This document shows, piece after piece, positions 1 through 7,418 of a stretch of 64,000 bases of DNA; the first letter of the stretch is position 1; every line of letters starts with the position of its first letter. The notes beneath the pieces were generated by a model, which searched no databases, was not told where the DNA came from, and was given only the letters and a program-made list of their open reading frames with translations. The DNA lies in contig NZ_SGXJ01000002.1 in the NCBI RefSeq assembly GCF_004216905.1, positions 1,410,834-1,474,833 of the forward strand. The letters are read 5' to 3'. Both the position numbers and the translations under genes were made by a program. This DNA comes from Kribbella sp. VKM Ac-2569. Its GTDB lineage: Bacteria; Actinomycetota; Actinomycetes; Propionibacteriales; Kribbellaceae.

Positions 1-1475
1 GTCCCGGTGAGCAACATCACCAAGCGGTCCAGGCCCATCCCCATCCCGCCGGCCGGCGGCATCCCGAATTCCATCGCGCGCAGGAAGTCCTCGTCGAGAT
101 CCATCGCCTCCGGATCGCCCGCGGCGGCCAGCAACGACTGCTCCACCAGGCGATCGCGCTGGATCACCGGGTCGTTCAGCTCCGAGTACGCAGTTCCGAG
201 CTCGACGCCGTTGAAGATCAGATCCCAGGCCTCGACCAGCCCCGGAATTTCCCGGTGCGGCTTCGCCAGCGGTCGTGCCGACTCCGGATAGTCGCGGACA
301 AAGGTGGGCTGGATCAGCGTGTGCTCGCAGAGCTTCTCGAACAAGTCGACGGCGATCTCGCCCGCATTCCGGCCCGGCTGCAACTCGACGTCGTGCTGCT
401 CGGCCAACTTGGTCAGGCCGGCCACGTCGGTGGTCGCGTCGACACTCTCCCCGACCGCTTCCGAGAGCAGCCCGAAAAGCGTCGCATGCCGGAACGGCTG
501 CTCGACGTCGATGGTCGAACCGTCGCGCCCGGTGATCGTCGTACGACCGATCGCACGGCCCGCGTTCCGGATCAGCTCCTGGATCAGCTCGGCCATCGTG
601 TCGTAATCGCCGTACGCCTCGTACGCCTCGATCATCGAGAATTCCGCCGAGTGGGTGGAGTCCAGCCCCTCGTTACGGAACGTCCGGCCGATCTCGTAGA
701 CCCTGTCGACGCCGCCGATCATCGCGCGCTTGAGATCGAGCTCGAGCGCGATCCGGAGCTTCATCTCCTGGTCGAACGCGTTCAGGTGGGTCGAGAACGG
801 CCGGGCCGCGGCGCCGCCGTTGGTCAGCTGCAGCACCGGCGTCTCGACCTCGACGAAGCCGTGACCGTCGTACGTCGCGCGCAGCGCCTTGAGGACGGCT
901 GCCTTCGCGCGGACCATCTCGCGCGCCTCGGGACGCACGATCAGGTCGACGTACCGCATCCGGACCCGCGCCTCTTCGCTGAGCGGCTTGTGCTCGTTCG
1001 GGAGCGGGCGGAGCGTCTTCGCGGCCATCTGCCACGCGGTCGCCTGCACGGACAGCTCACCGCGCCGGCTGGTGATCACCTCGCCCTGGACGGACAGCAG
1101 GTCGCCGATGTCGACGAGCTGCTTGAACCGGGCCAGCTCCTCCTCGCCGAGGTCGGCGAGCGAGAACATCACCTGCAGCTCGGTCCCGTCCCCCTCGCGG
1201 AGCCGGACGAAGCAGAGCTTGCCGGTGTTCCGCAGGAAGATCACCCGGCCGGCCACCGAGACCTGCTCGCCGGTCCGGGTGTCGGGCTCCAGGTCCTGGG
1301 CGTCGTACTTCGCCCGCAGGTCCTTGAGCAGGTGCGTCCGGGCCACCGAGATCGGGTACGGCGGCACTCCTTCCGCCAGCAGGCGGTCACGCTTCTCCCG
1401 GCGAACCCGCATCTGCTCGGGCAGGTCGTCCTGCCCGCTGTCGGGGTTCACCGGGTCCACGTGTGCGTCAGTCAT
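1..1475 (-). CDS. lysS: Lysyl-tRNA synthetase, class II (3-prime end outside window)
   Basis: Charges tRNA-Lys with lysine in the cytoplasm. Translating the complement from ATG at 1475 gives 491 codons before the window edge, so the last residues are missing. An N-terminal OB-fold anticodon-binding part (roughly residues 55-150) precedes the class II catalytic core. Motif 2 reads FRNEGLDSTHSAEFSMIEAY and motif 3 reads GGMGMGLDRLVMLLTG near the visible end. The N-terminus (MTDAHVDPVNPDSGQDDLPE) is polar and soluble, so this is not the membrane-fused LysX form. It begins 9 bases after the stop of the upstream efflux gene with only a weak ribosome site, so co-transcription is likely. Identity is secure; the true 3-prime end is not visible. 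Confidence 0.95.
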   Translation of the reverse strand, partial: MTDAHVDPVNPDSGQDDLPEQMRVRREKRDRLLAEGVPPYPISVARTHLLKDLRAKYDAQDLEPDTRTGEQVSVAGRVIFLRNTGKLCFVRLREGDGTELQVMFSLADLGEEELARFKQLVDIGDLLSVQGEVITSRRGELSVQATAWQMAAKTLRPLPNEHKPLSEEARVRMRYVDLIVRPEAREMVRAKAAVLKALRATYDGHGFVEVETPVLQLTNGGAAARPFSTHLNAFDQEMKLRIALELDLKRAMIGGVDRVYEIGRTFRNEGLDSTHSAEFSMIEAYEAYGDYDTMAELIQELIRNAGRAIGRTTITGRDGSTIDVEQPFRHATLFGLLSEAVGESVDATTDVAGLTKLAEQHDVELQPGRNAGEIAVDLFEKLCEHTLIQPTFVRDYPESARPLAKPHREIPGLVEAWDLIFNGVELGTAYSELNDPVIQRDRLVEQSLLAAAGDPEAMDLDEDFLRAMEFGMPPAGGMGMGLDRLVMLLTG

Positions 1476-1484
1476 GCCCAAAGG

Positions 1485-2708
1485 CTAGTGACTGAGTGCC
1501 TCCAGCTCCGAATCCTTTGATTCGTCCTTGCTCCGGGCGACCAGGGCGCCGACGATCGCGGCGGCCACGACGCACGCCACTCCGCAGGTCACGAACGTCC
1601 CGCGCGGGCCGAGCAGAGCACCGGCCAGACCGCCCAGCAGCATCGCGAGAATGCTGAACGAGCGGACCGTGCCGTTCAGGGCCGCGATCACCCGGCCACG
1701 GACGGCCTCGGCGGACCTGGTCACTACCAGTGCGCTCGTCGCAGCGTTCAGCATCCCGCTTCCGACGCCGATCGTGGTGGCCCCGATCAGCAGGGTCACG
1801 AGATTCCCCGCCAGGCCCATCAGCACACTTGATCCGCCGATTGCCGCCATTCCCACGACGACGCCCACCGCCCGAGCCCGGTCGCCGTTCAGCCGGCCGC
1901 TGTACCAGGCGCCGAAGATCGCCCCGGCCCCGGTCGCCGCTCCCGCTGCGCCGTACAGAGCAGGTCCGAGGCCGAGCTCGCCGGTGATCAGGAAGACCTC
2001 CACGACGTTGACCGCCTCGCCCGCGACCACGAACATCCACAGCGCCGGGACCAGGATCTTCAGGATGTCGTCGCCGAAGATGGAGCGCAGTCCCGCCGAG
2101 ACTCCGCCGCGCTCGCGAGCGGCGCCGGGCTCCGGCCGGCGGCGAGTGCGGACCAGTTGCGCGATGACCACCAGAGCGAGGAAGGTCGCGGCGTCGACGA
2201 GCAGGGCGCCACGGCTGCCGACCCAACCGACCAGCACACCACCGGCCGCCGAGCCCGCCAGTGTCGCGACCCCGATCAGCGCCTGGCTGGTCCCGGTGGT
2301 GCGACCAACGAGTTCCTCGCCGACGATCCGCGGGATCAGGGCTCCCCATGCCGGGCCGGCAACAGCCTGGCCGATCTGAAGCACGCACACCAGCGCCAGC
2401 GTGTTGACCAGGTCGTGCACGAACGCCAGCCCGATGCCGGCGACGACCTGCAGCAGCCCTGACCAGACCAGGACCGTGCGCGAGTCGAACCCGTCCACGA
2501 TCCGCCCCGCGAACGGGATCATCACCACGGTCGGTACGGCGAACGCGAGCAGCAATGCCGTGACAGCCGCCGGCCCGTGACCGTCGGAGACCCGCAGCAT
2601 CAGCGCGATCATCGCGATCGAGTCGCCCGCGTACGACAGCGCGCGGGCGGGCAGCACCAGCCGGATGTCCCGGGACGACCAGATCGAGGTCTGAAGTGTT
2701 TGCTTCAT
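1485..2708 (-). CDS. MFS efflux transporter (EntS/MFS_3-like)
   Basis: 407-residue membrane protein with about 12 hydrophobic segments, probably a proton-driven exporter. The start MKQTLQTSIW, the AGRIVDGFDSR loop after the second helix pair, and a repeated GxLxG-rich second half match the MFS_3 type (enterobactin exporter and macrolide pump relatives). The ATG at 2708 lies inside a 42-base inverted repeat shared with the divergent ArsR-type gene, so repression by that regulator is likely. Little room remains for an untranslated leader, so the mRNA may be leaderless. lysS follows 9 bases after the stop. The substrate cannot be told from sequence. Confidence 0.85.
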   Translation of the reverse strand: MKQTLQTSIWSSRDIRLVLPARALSYAGDSIAMIALMLRVSDGHGPAAVTALLLAFAVPTVVMIPFAGRIVDGFDSRTVLVWSGLLQVVAGIGLAFVHDLVNTLALVCVLQIGQAVAGPAWGALIPRIVGEELVGRTTGTSQALIGVATLAGSAAGGVLVGWVGSRGALLVDAATFLALVVIAQLVRTRRRPEPGAARERGGVSAGLRSIFGDDILKILVPALWMFVVAGEAVNVVEVFLITGELGLGPALYGAAGAATGAGAIFGAWYSGRLNGDRARAVGVVVGMAAIGGSSVLMGLAGNLVTLLIGATTIGVGSGMLNAATSALVVTRSAEAVRGRVIAALNGTVRSFSILAMLLGGLAGALLGPRGTFVTCGVACVVAAAIVGALVARSKDESKDSELEALSH

Positions 2709-2731
2709 AGTTGTGAAGTAAACACTTCAGA
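2690..2731. promoter_or_regulatory. Inverted-repeat operator between MFS exporter and ArsR-type regulator
   Basis: Perfect 12-base arms TCTGAAGTGTTT (2690-2701) and AAACACTTCAGA (2720-2731) enclose inner arms GCTTCA/TGAAGT with one mismatch, centred on 2710.5. The repeat covers the start codon and first seven codons of the exporter and ends about 35 bases before the regulator start. A -35/-10-like pair for the regulator (TTGCGG 2733-2738, TACGCT 2755-2760) lies just outside. Most likely the binding site of the divergent winged-helix protein. Confidence 0.75.
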
Positions 2732-2766
2732 CTTTGCGGCGTCAAGCGGTTCGCTACGCTGACCTC

Positions 2767-3333
2767 GTGGCGAAGAAGAAGCGGCTGGTGATCACGGACC
2801 CGAAGGCGATCCGCGCCCTCGCGCACCCGGCCCGGCAGCGGGTCATCGACGAGCTGTTCAACGGCAAGGTGCTGACCGCGACCGAGTGCGCGGAGCTCGC
2901 CGGGCTGACGCCGTCCGCGATGAGCTACCACCTGCGCGCGCTGGAGAAGTGGGGCATCATCCAGCGCGCCGACGAATCCGCCGACGGCCGCGAGCGGCCC
3001 TGGCAGGCACCGGCCGCCAGCCTGGTGATCTCGTCGCAGTCCACCGGCGCCGGGCGGCTGGCGAGCCAGGCGATGATCAAGACCGCGATGGACGCGGTCC
3101 TCGACCAGTTCGTGGACATGGATGCGGACGATCCCTGGGACGGCGTCAGCTCGATGAGCCGGTCCCGGTTGTGGCTGACCCGTGACGAGGCGGAGCAGTT
3201 CAACCAGGACCTGATCGACCTGGTCGACCGCTACAAGAAGACCCGGACGGCCGCGAGTCATCCGGCCGGAACGCGTGAGGTGACGTCGCTGATAGCCGTC
3301 GTACCGACCGGGGATCCGCCGAAGGACAGCTGA
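2767..3333 (+). CDS. ArsR-type winged-helix transcriptional regulator
   Basis: 188-residue protein with a helix-turn-helix in residues 15-75: KAIRALAHPARQRVIDEL, then the recognition segment TPSAMSYHLRALEKWGI, typical of ArsR/HTH_20 repressors. No CxC-type metal site is visible, so the ligand is probably an organic compound rather than a metal. GTG at 2767 is chosen because it sits 6 bases after a TACGCT -10-like hexamer (leaderless start); an upstream in-frame start at 2734 would fall next to the operator and before the promoter. Divergent from the exporter and probably controls it and itself. Confidence 0.85.
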   Translation: MAKKKRLVITDPKAIRALAHPARQRVIDELFNGKVLTATECAELAGLTPSAMSYHLRALEKWGIIQRADESADGRERPWQAPAASLVISSQSTGAGRLASQAMIKTAMDAVLDQFVDMDADDPWDGVSSMSRSRLWLTRDEAEQFNQDLIDLVDRYKKTRTAASHPAGTREVTSLIAVVPTGDPPKDS

Positions 3334-3407
3334 ACCGTTAGCTACGGATCCGCGGATCTCGGAGTACCGTCGAATGAAGAGGTACTTTCCGCCGTCGGGT
3401 GGTCGCC

Positions 3408-3854
3408 ATGCAGTCCTGGATCCTGTGGTTGATCGTCGCCGCCGTCCTCGGCACGGCCGAGTTGATGACAGCGACCTTGGACCTGCTCCTGCTCGCCGTC
3501 GCCGCGCTCGCCGCGGCCGGGATCGGCGCGCTGGGACTCGGCATCGCCTTCCAGGTGCTGGCCTTCGCGATCACCGCCGCGACCATGGTCACGCTGGTCC
3601 GTCCGGTCGCGCGCCGGCATCTGACCGGGCACCCGAAGCTGCGGACCGGTGTCGCCGCGCTGATCGGCCGCGAGGCCGTCGTACTCGCGCCGTGTGACCG
3701 GGACGACGGCCGGGTCCGGATCGGCGGCGAGGAGTGGAGCGCCCGCTCCTACGACCCGCACCTGCACATCCCCGCGGGCACCCGCGTCGACGTGTTCGCC
3801 ATCGAGGGGGCTACCGCCCTCGTCCATCCTCAGGAGGAACCATGGCCGGACTGA
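3408..3854 (+). CDS. NfeD family membrane protein
   Basis: 148-residue protein with three closely spaced hydrophobic helices (about residues 4-70) followed by a small soluble OB-fold-like domain (residues 85-148) containing GREAVVLAPC and VRIGGEEWSARS, as in NfeD C-terminal domains. NfeD proteins pair with SPFH/stomatin proteins in membrane microdomains; the next gene is such an SPFH protein and overlaps this one by 13 bases. ATG at 3408 is preferred over GTG at 3399. The short form lacks the N-terminal ClpP-like protease domain found in long NfeD proteins. Confidence 0.85.
   Translation: MQSWILWLIVAAVLGTAELMTATLDLLLLAVAALAAAGIGALGLGIAFQVLAFAITAATMVTLVRPVARRHLTGHPKLRTGVAALIGREAVVLAPCDRDDGRVRIGGEEWSARSYDPHLHIPAGTRVDVFAIEGATALVHPQEEPWPD
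3832..3837 (+). promoter_or_regulatory. Strong ribosome-binding site for the SPFH gene
   Basis: AGGAGG four bases before ATG 3842. It lies inside the end of the NfeD gene and fixes the SPFH start despite a longer open frame upstream. Confidence 0.8.
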
Positions 3855-4729
3855 TCATCGGAATCGTCGTCGCGCTGCTCGCTGTCGTGCTGGTACTGCG
3901 GACCGTGCGGATCGTGCCGCAGGCGCGGGCGGTCAACGTCGAACGCCTCGGCCGGTACCTGCGCACCCTCGAGCCCGGCCTGAACGTCCTGATCCCGTTC
4001 ATCGACCGGCCCCGGCAGCTGATCGACCTGCGCGAGCAGGTGGTCTCGTTCGAGCCGAACTCGGTGATCACCGAGGACAACCTGGTCGTCCACATCGACA
4101 CGGTGCTGTACTTCCAGGTCACCGATCCGCGGGCGGCGGCGTACGAGATCTTCAACTACATCCAGGCGATCGAGCAGCTGACCGTCACGACGCTGCGCAA
4201 CGTCATCGGTGCGCTGGACCTGGAGAAGACGCTGACCTCGCGCGAGCACATCAACTCGATCCTGCGCGGCGTCCTCGACGAGGCCTCCGGCAAGTGGGGC
4301 ATCCGGGTGAACCGGGTCGAGCTCAAGGCGATCGAGCCGCCGGCGTCGATCAAGGAGTCGATGGAGAAGCAGATGCGGGCCGAGCGGGAGAAGCGGGCCG
4401 CGATCCTGAACGCCGAGGGCGTCCGGCAGTCCCGGATCCTGACCGCGGAAGGCGACCGGCAGGCCGCGATTCTGCGCGCCGAGGGTCAGGCGAAGGCGAT
4501 CGACACCGTGTTCGAGGCCATCCACCGCAACGACCCGGACCCGAAGCTGCTCGCGTACCAGTACCTGCAGATGCTCCCCGAACTGGCCAAGGGACCCGGC
4601 AACACCTTCTGGGTCATCCCGTCCGAGGTCACCACCGCACTGCAGAACGTCACCAAGGCGTTCAGCGGCGAGACAACCCCGAAGATCCCCTCGGAGAACG
4701 GCCACAACCCTGAACTTCCCCGGACTTAG
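3842..4729 (+). CDS. SPFH/Band 7 (stomatin/prohibitin-like) membrane protein
   Basis: 295-residue protein: one N-terminal membrane anchor (residues 3-20, rich in I, V, L and A), a SPFH domain to about residue 180, and a charged coiled coil (residues 180-240) with repeated AEGxxQxxILxAEG units such as AEGDRQAAILRAEGQAKAI. It matches the QmcA/stomatin type that forms oligomeric scaffolds in lipid microdomains. It is coupled to the NfeD gene before it. The start is set by AGGAGG at 3832. Client proteins are unknown; the DedA protein 46 bases downstream is a candidate neighbour only. Confidence 0.9.
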   Translation: MAGLIIGIVVALLAVVLVLRTVRIVPQARAVNVERLGRYLRTLEPGLNVLIPFIDRPRQLIDLREQVVSFEPNSVITEDNLVVHIDTVLYFQVTDPRAAAYEIFNYIQAIEQLTVTTLRNVIGALDLEKTLTSREHINSILRGVLDEASGKWGIRVNRVELKAIEPPASIKESMEKQMRAEREKRAAILNAEGVRQSRILTAEGDRQAAILRAEGQAKAIDTVFEAIHRNDPDPKLLAYQYLQMLPELAKGPGNTFWVIPSEVTTALQNVTKAFSGETTPKIPSENGHNPELPRT

Positions 4730-4775
4730 TTGCCCGGTCACCAAATCGGTTGTCTGACGATGTCACTATGGGTGC

Positions 4776-5441
4776 ATGGGGGAACCTCTACTCGCCCAGG
4801 CGATCGCCATTCCTACCGGGGTGGCCGTGCTGGCGTATCTGGTGGTCGGACTTGTCATCGGCGTGGAGAGCATGGGCGTACCGCTGCCCGGTGAGACCAC
4901 GCTCATCGCGGCCGCGCTGCTCGCGTCGCAGCAGCATCATCTGAAGATCGAGTTCGTGATCCTGGCCGCCGCCGCGGGCGCGATCATCGGCGACTCGATC
5001 GGGTACTTCATCGGCCGCAAGGCCGGCCGCCGGCTCTTCGAACGGCTGGGGAAACGGTTCCATCACTTCTCCGAGGACCGGATCGTCCGGGCCGAGAAGT
5101 ACTTCCACAAGTACGGCGTCTGGACGGTGTTCTTCGGCCGCTTCGTCGCGCTGCTGCGGATCTTCGCGGGCCCGATGGCCGGCATGCTGCGGATGCACTA
5201 CCCGCGCTTCCTGGTCGCGAACGCCGCCGGCGGCATCGCCTGGGCGACCACGATCGGTGTCGTCGCGTACAAGATCGGCGACAACGCCGACAAGATCTTC
5301 GGCCGGGTGTCGGTCGTCGCGCTGATCGCCGTCGCGGTCCTGGTGGTCGCGCTGTACGTCGTACACAAGGTCCGCAAGCGTCGCCGCGAGCAGGCCGAGC
5401 CGGTTCTCGAGGCGGCGGCGACCGGGTCAGCGGACGTGTAG
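4776..5441 (+). CDS. DedA/SNARE-associated family membrane protein
   Basis: 221-residue integral membrane protein with DedA signatures: an acidic residue and proline in the first re-entrant segment (GVESMGVPLPGETTLIAAAL), GDSIGYFIGRKAGRRL around residue 70, and FGRFVALLRIFAGPMAGMLR around residue 120. DedA proteins act in undecaprenyl-phosphate or phospholipid recycling and help maintain proton motive force. ATG 4776 has no clear ribosome site; a leaderless start after the AT-rich CACTAT is possible. The 3-prime end overlaps the convergent lipoprotein gene by 15 bases. Confidence 0.9.
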   Translation: MGEPLLAQAIAIPTGVAVLAYLVVGLVIGVESMGVPLPGETTLIAAALLASQQHHLKIEFVILAAAAGAIIGDSIGYFIGRKAGRRLFERLGKRFHHFSEDRIVRAEKYFHKYGVWTVFFGRFVALLRIFAGPMAGMLRMHYPRFLVANAAGGIAWATTIGVVAYKIGDNADKIFGRVSVVALIAVAVLVVALYVVHKVRKRRREQAEPVLEAAATGSADV

Positions 5442-6725
5442 CTGCAACTGCGCCGTCGTGGTCCCGTCGATCGGCCGGCCGAACATCATCGCGCCGGGGA
5501 TCACGAACCGGTAGACGAAGTCGCCCGGCTGCGCGGCCTTGAACGCCAGCGCGGCCTGGCCGTTGCGCATCGGCAGCGCCTTGGAGTCCACCCACCGACG
5601 GGTCTGCCGGTTCCAGGCCTGCAACATCACGGTCGTGTTCATGGCCGGCTTCACGCCGACGGACACGGTCACCGTCGAGCCCTTCGCCGTCGCCGCGTTC
5701 CCGCCCGCGAATCCGGCCGACGCGACCCGGACGATGCTCTTCGTGTACGCCGGCTTGCTGGTCGACGTACCCGTCTGTATCCCGCCCTTGGTGTTCTCCG
5801 GCACGGTGATCTTGTACGGGCGACTGCCACCGGTCGGCACCGCGATGTCGTAGTACCCGCCGCCTGTCGTCGACCCGCGTGCCGCCGGCGTCCACCGCGC
5901 GCCCGGGGTGACCTGGGTCAGCACCACGACCGGTACGCCGGCCGGGGTCGCGCGCCTGCTCGTGCACGGCGAGTCGAGCTCGCAGCCGACCTGGTAGAGG
6001 ATGACCCGCCCGCGGACCCGGATCGGCACGCTGAACTGGGCCAGTCTCGGGACGGCCGCGTTGATCGAGCTGGTCAGCCCGAGCACCTGCCCGCCCATGC
6101 TGGTGCTCCACTCGTTCTGGGTGCGCAGCTGGAAGGTGTACGGCGGTTTGACGCTCTTGATCACCTGCCGGGTCGAGGTCGTCGCCGGGCCGATCACCTT
6201 CAGCATCTGGCCGGGCCGCCCGATCATCGGCACGTACCGCTGGGTCTTCTTGCCCTTCACGTCCAGCGGGTCGTTCGGCGTGAAGTCCTGCGGCGCGACC
6301 GGCACCGACCATCTGATCAGCACCCCGCGCCCCTGCTTCGCCACCGCCGCCGCGCTCGGCCGCACCGGACCGTCGGTGTCGAACACGGGCGACTTGGTGA
6401 GCTTGCTGGTCACCCCGCCCTGCGAGGTCCCGGTCCCGACCGCGACCTTGTAGTTCCCGTCCGGCGGGAACGCCGAGGTCGGAATCTCCCACCGGTTCGG
6501 TTCACCGGCCGGGATGTACTTCACGTACGACGGGCTCTCGCTGAGCACACCCTCGATCGTGACCCGGTTCGGCAGCCCGTTGTCCTTCCAGGTCACCAGC
6601 ACCGCGGCACGCCCCTTGGGCGCCCACGCGACGGCGACATCGGTCGGCGGCGGATCGGAGGCACAGGCAGTCAGCGAGGCAGCCCCCGCGATCACCGCCA
6701 GCGCTACGGCGAGCACGCGCCGCAT
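5427..6725 (-). CDS. Predicted secreted lipoprotein with Fn3/Ig-like repeats
   Basis: 432 residues. A signal peptide ends in the lipobox LTAC (Cys21), so the mature protein should be lipid-anchored outside the cell membrane. The rest is beta-rich, with Ig/Fn3-like stretches (VAWAPKGRAAVLVTWKDNG, then RGVLIRWSVPVAPQDF). The C-terminal third resembles an extracellular wall-associated beta domain (TTVMLQAWNRQTRRWV). No catalytic motif was found, so the role is unknown. ATG 6725 is chosen over the upstream GTG 6749 because GAGGGG lies about 9 bases before it and the signal peptide then starts correctly. Confidence 0.7.
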   Translation of the reverse strand: MRRVLAVALAVIAGAASLTACASDPPPTDVAVAWAPKGRAAVLVTWKDNGLPNRVTIEGVLSESPSYVKYIPAGEPNRWEIPTSAFPPDGNYKVAVGTGTSQGGVTSKLTKSPVFDTDGPVRPSAAAVAKQGRGVLIRWSVPVAPQDFTPNDPLDVKGKKTQRYVPMIGRPGQMLKVIGPATTSTRQVIKSVKPPYTFQLRTQNEWSTSMGGQVLGLTSSINAAVPRLAQFSVPIRVRGRVILYQVGCELDSPCTSRRATPAGVPVVVLTQVTPGARWTPAARGSTTGGGYYDIAVPTGGSRPYKITVPENTKGGIQTGTSTSKPAYTKSIVRVASAGFAGGNAATAKGSTVTVSVGVKPAMNTTVMLQAWNRQTRRWVDSKALPMRNGQAALAFKAAQPGDFVYRFVIPGAMMFGRPIDGTTTAQLQLHVR

Positions 6726-6857
6726 TCCGACCACCCCTCGTCTCCTCACGACCGACCGGGTGAACGATACCCAGTCGCGGGTGCCCTCTCCCTACAGCCG
6801 TTGCCGGATCGGTATCGCGCACCTACCGTGAGGTAAGCCACTGAGGGGGGAACCACG

Positions 6858-7418
6858 ATGGCATTCATCAGTACGCCGAACGTCCCGGAGATGTTCGCAG
6901 CGAATCGGGCGCCGGCCGGGCACGTGCCCAACTTCGTCCACACGTTCGCCGCGCGACCGGCCGTCTACGAGGCGTGGAAGCAGCTGAACGGCGCGATCAA
7001 GGAGTCGATGGACCTGCGCCGCTACGAGCTGGCCACGCTGGCCGCGGCGACCGCGCTGAAGTCGAGCTACTGCAGCCTCGCGCACGGCCAGATCCTGGCC
7101 GACAAGTTCTACACCGCGGAGGAAGTCGCGGCGCTCGTCGACGAGCCGGCGAACGACCCGGTCGACCGCGCCGTGATGGCCTTCGCGCGCCAGATCGCAC
7201 TCGGCGCCGACACCGTCACCCAGGCGGACGTCGACGCGCTGAAAGCACTCGGCCTGACGGATGACGACATACTCGACGTAGCCCTGGCGGCCGCGGCCCG
7301 AGCCTTCTTCTCCAAGACACTCGACGCCACCGGCACCCAACCCGACGAGGCCTTCAACGGCCTCCCCGAAACCCTCCGCAAATCCCTCACCGTCGGCCGC
7401 CCTATCTACTCGGGCTGA
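6858..7418 (+). CDS. Carboxymuconolactone decarboxylase / AhpD-like protein
   Basis: 186 residues, all-helical CMD fold. The AhpD-type motif E..CxxC..xH appears here only as SSYCSLAHG near residue 72: the second Cys and the His at +4 are present, while the first Cys is Ser. Family members reduce peroxides or decarboxylate lactones; without the Cys pair the usual disulfide chemistry is doubtful. GAGGGGGG about 9 bases before ATG supports the start. The stop overlaps the convergent multicopper oxidase gene by 13 bases. Confidence 0.8.
   Translation: MAFISTPNVPEMFAANRAPAGHVPNFVHTFAARPAVYEAWKQLNGAIKESMDLRRYELATLAAATALKSSYCSLAHGQILADKFYTAEEVAALVDEPANDPVDRAVMAFARQIALGADTVTQADVDALKALGLTDDDILDVALAAAARAFFSKTLDATGTQPDEAFNGLPETLRKSLTVGRPIYSG

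Noticed and set aside
255..1520. Long open frame opposite lysS
   Set aside because: lysS motifs 2 and 3 are intact on the minus strand, and the plus frame is Arg/Val-rich shadow sequence.
3345..3357. GATCCGCGGATC palindrome after the ArsR-type gene
   Set aside because: Too short for a terminator, no T-run, and expected by chance in high-GC DNA.
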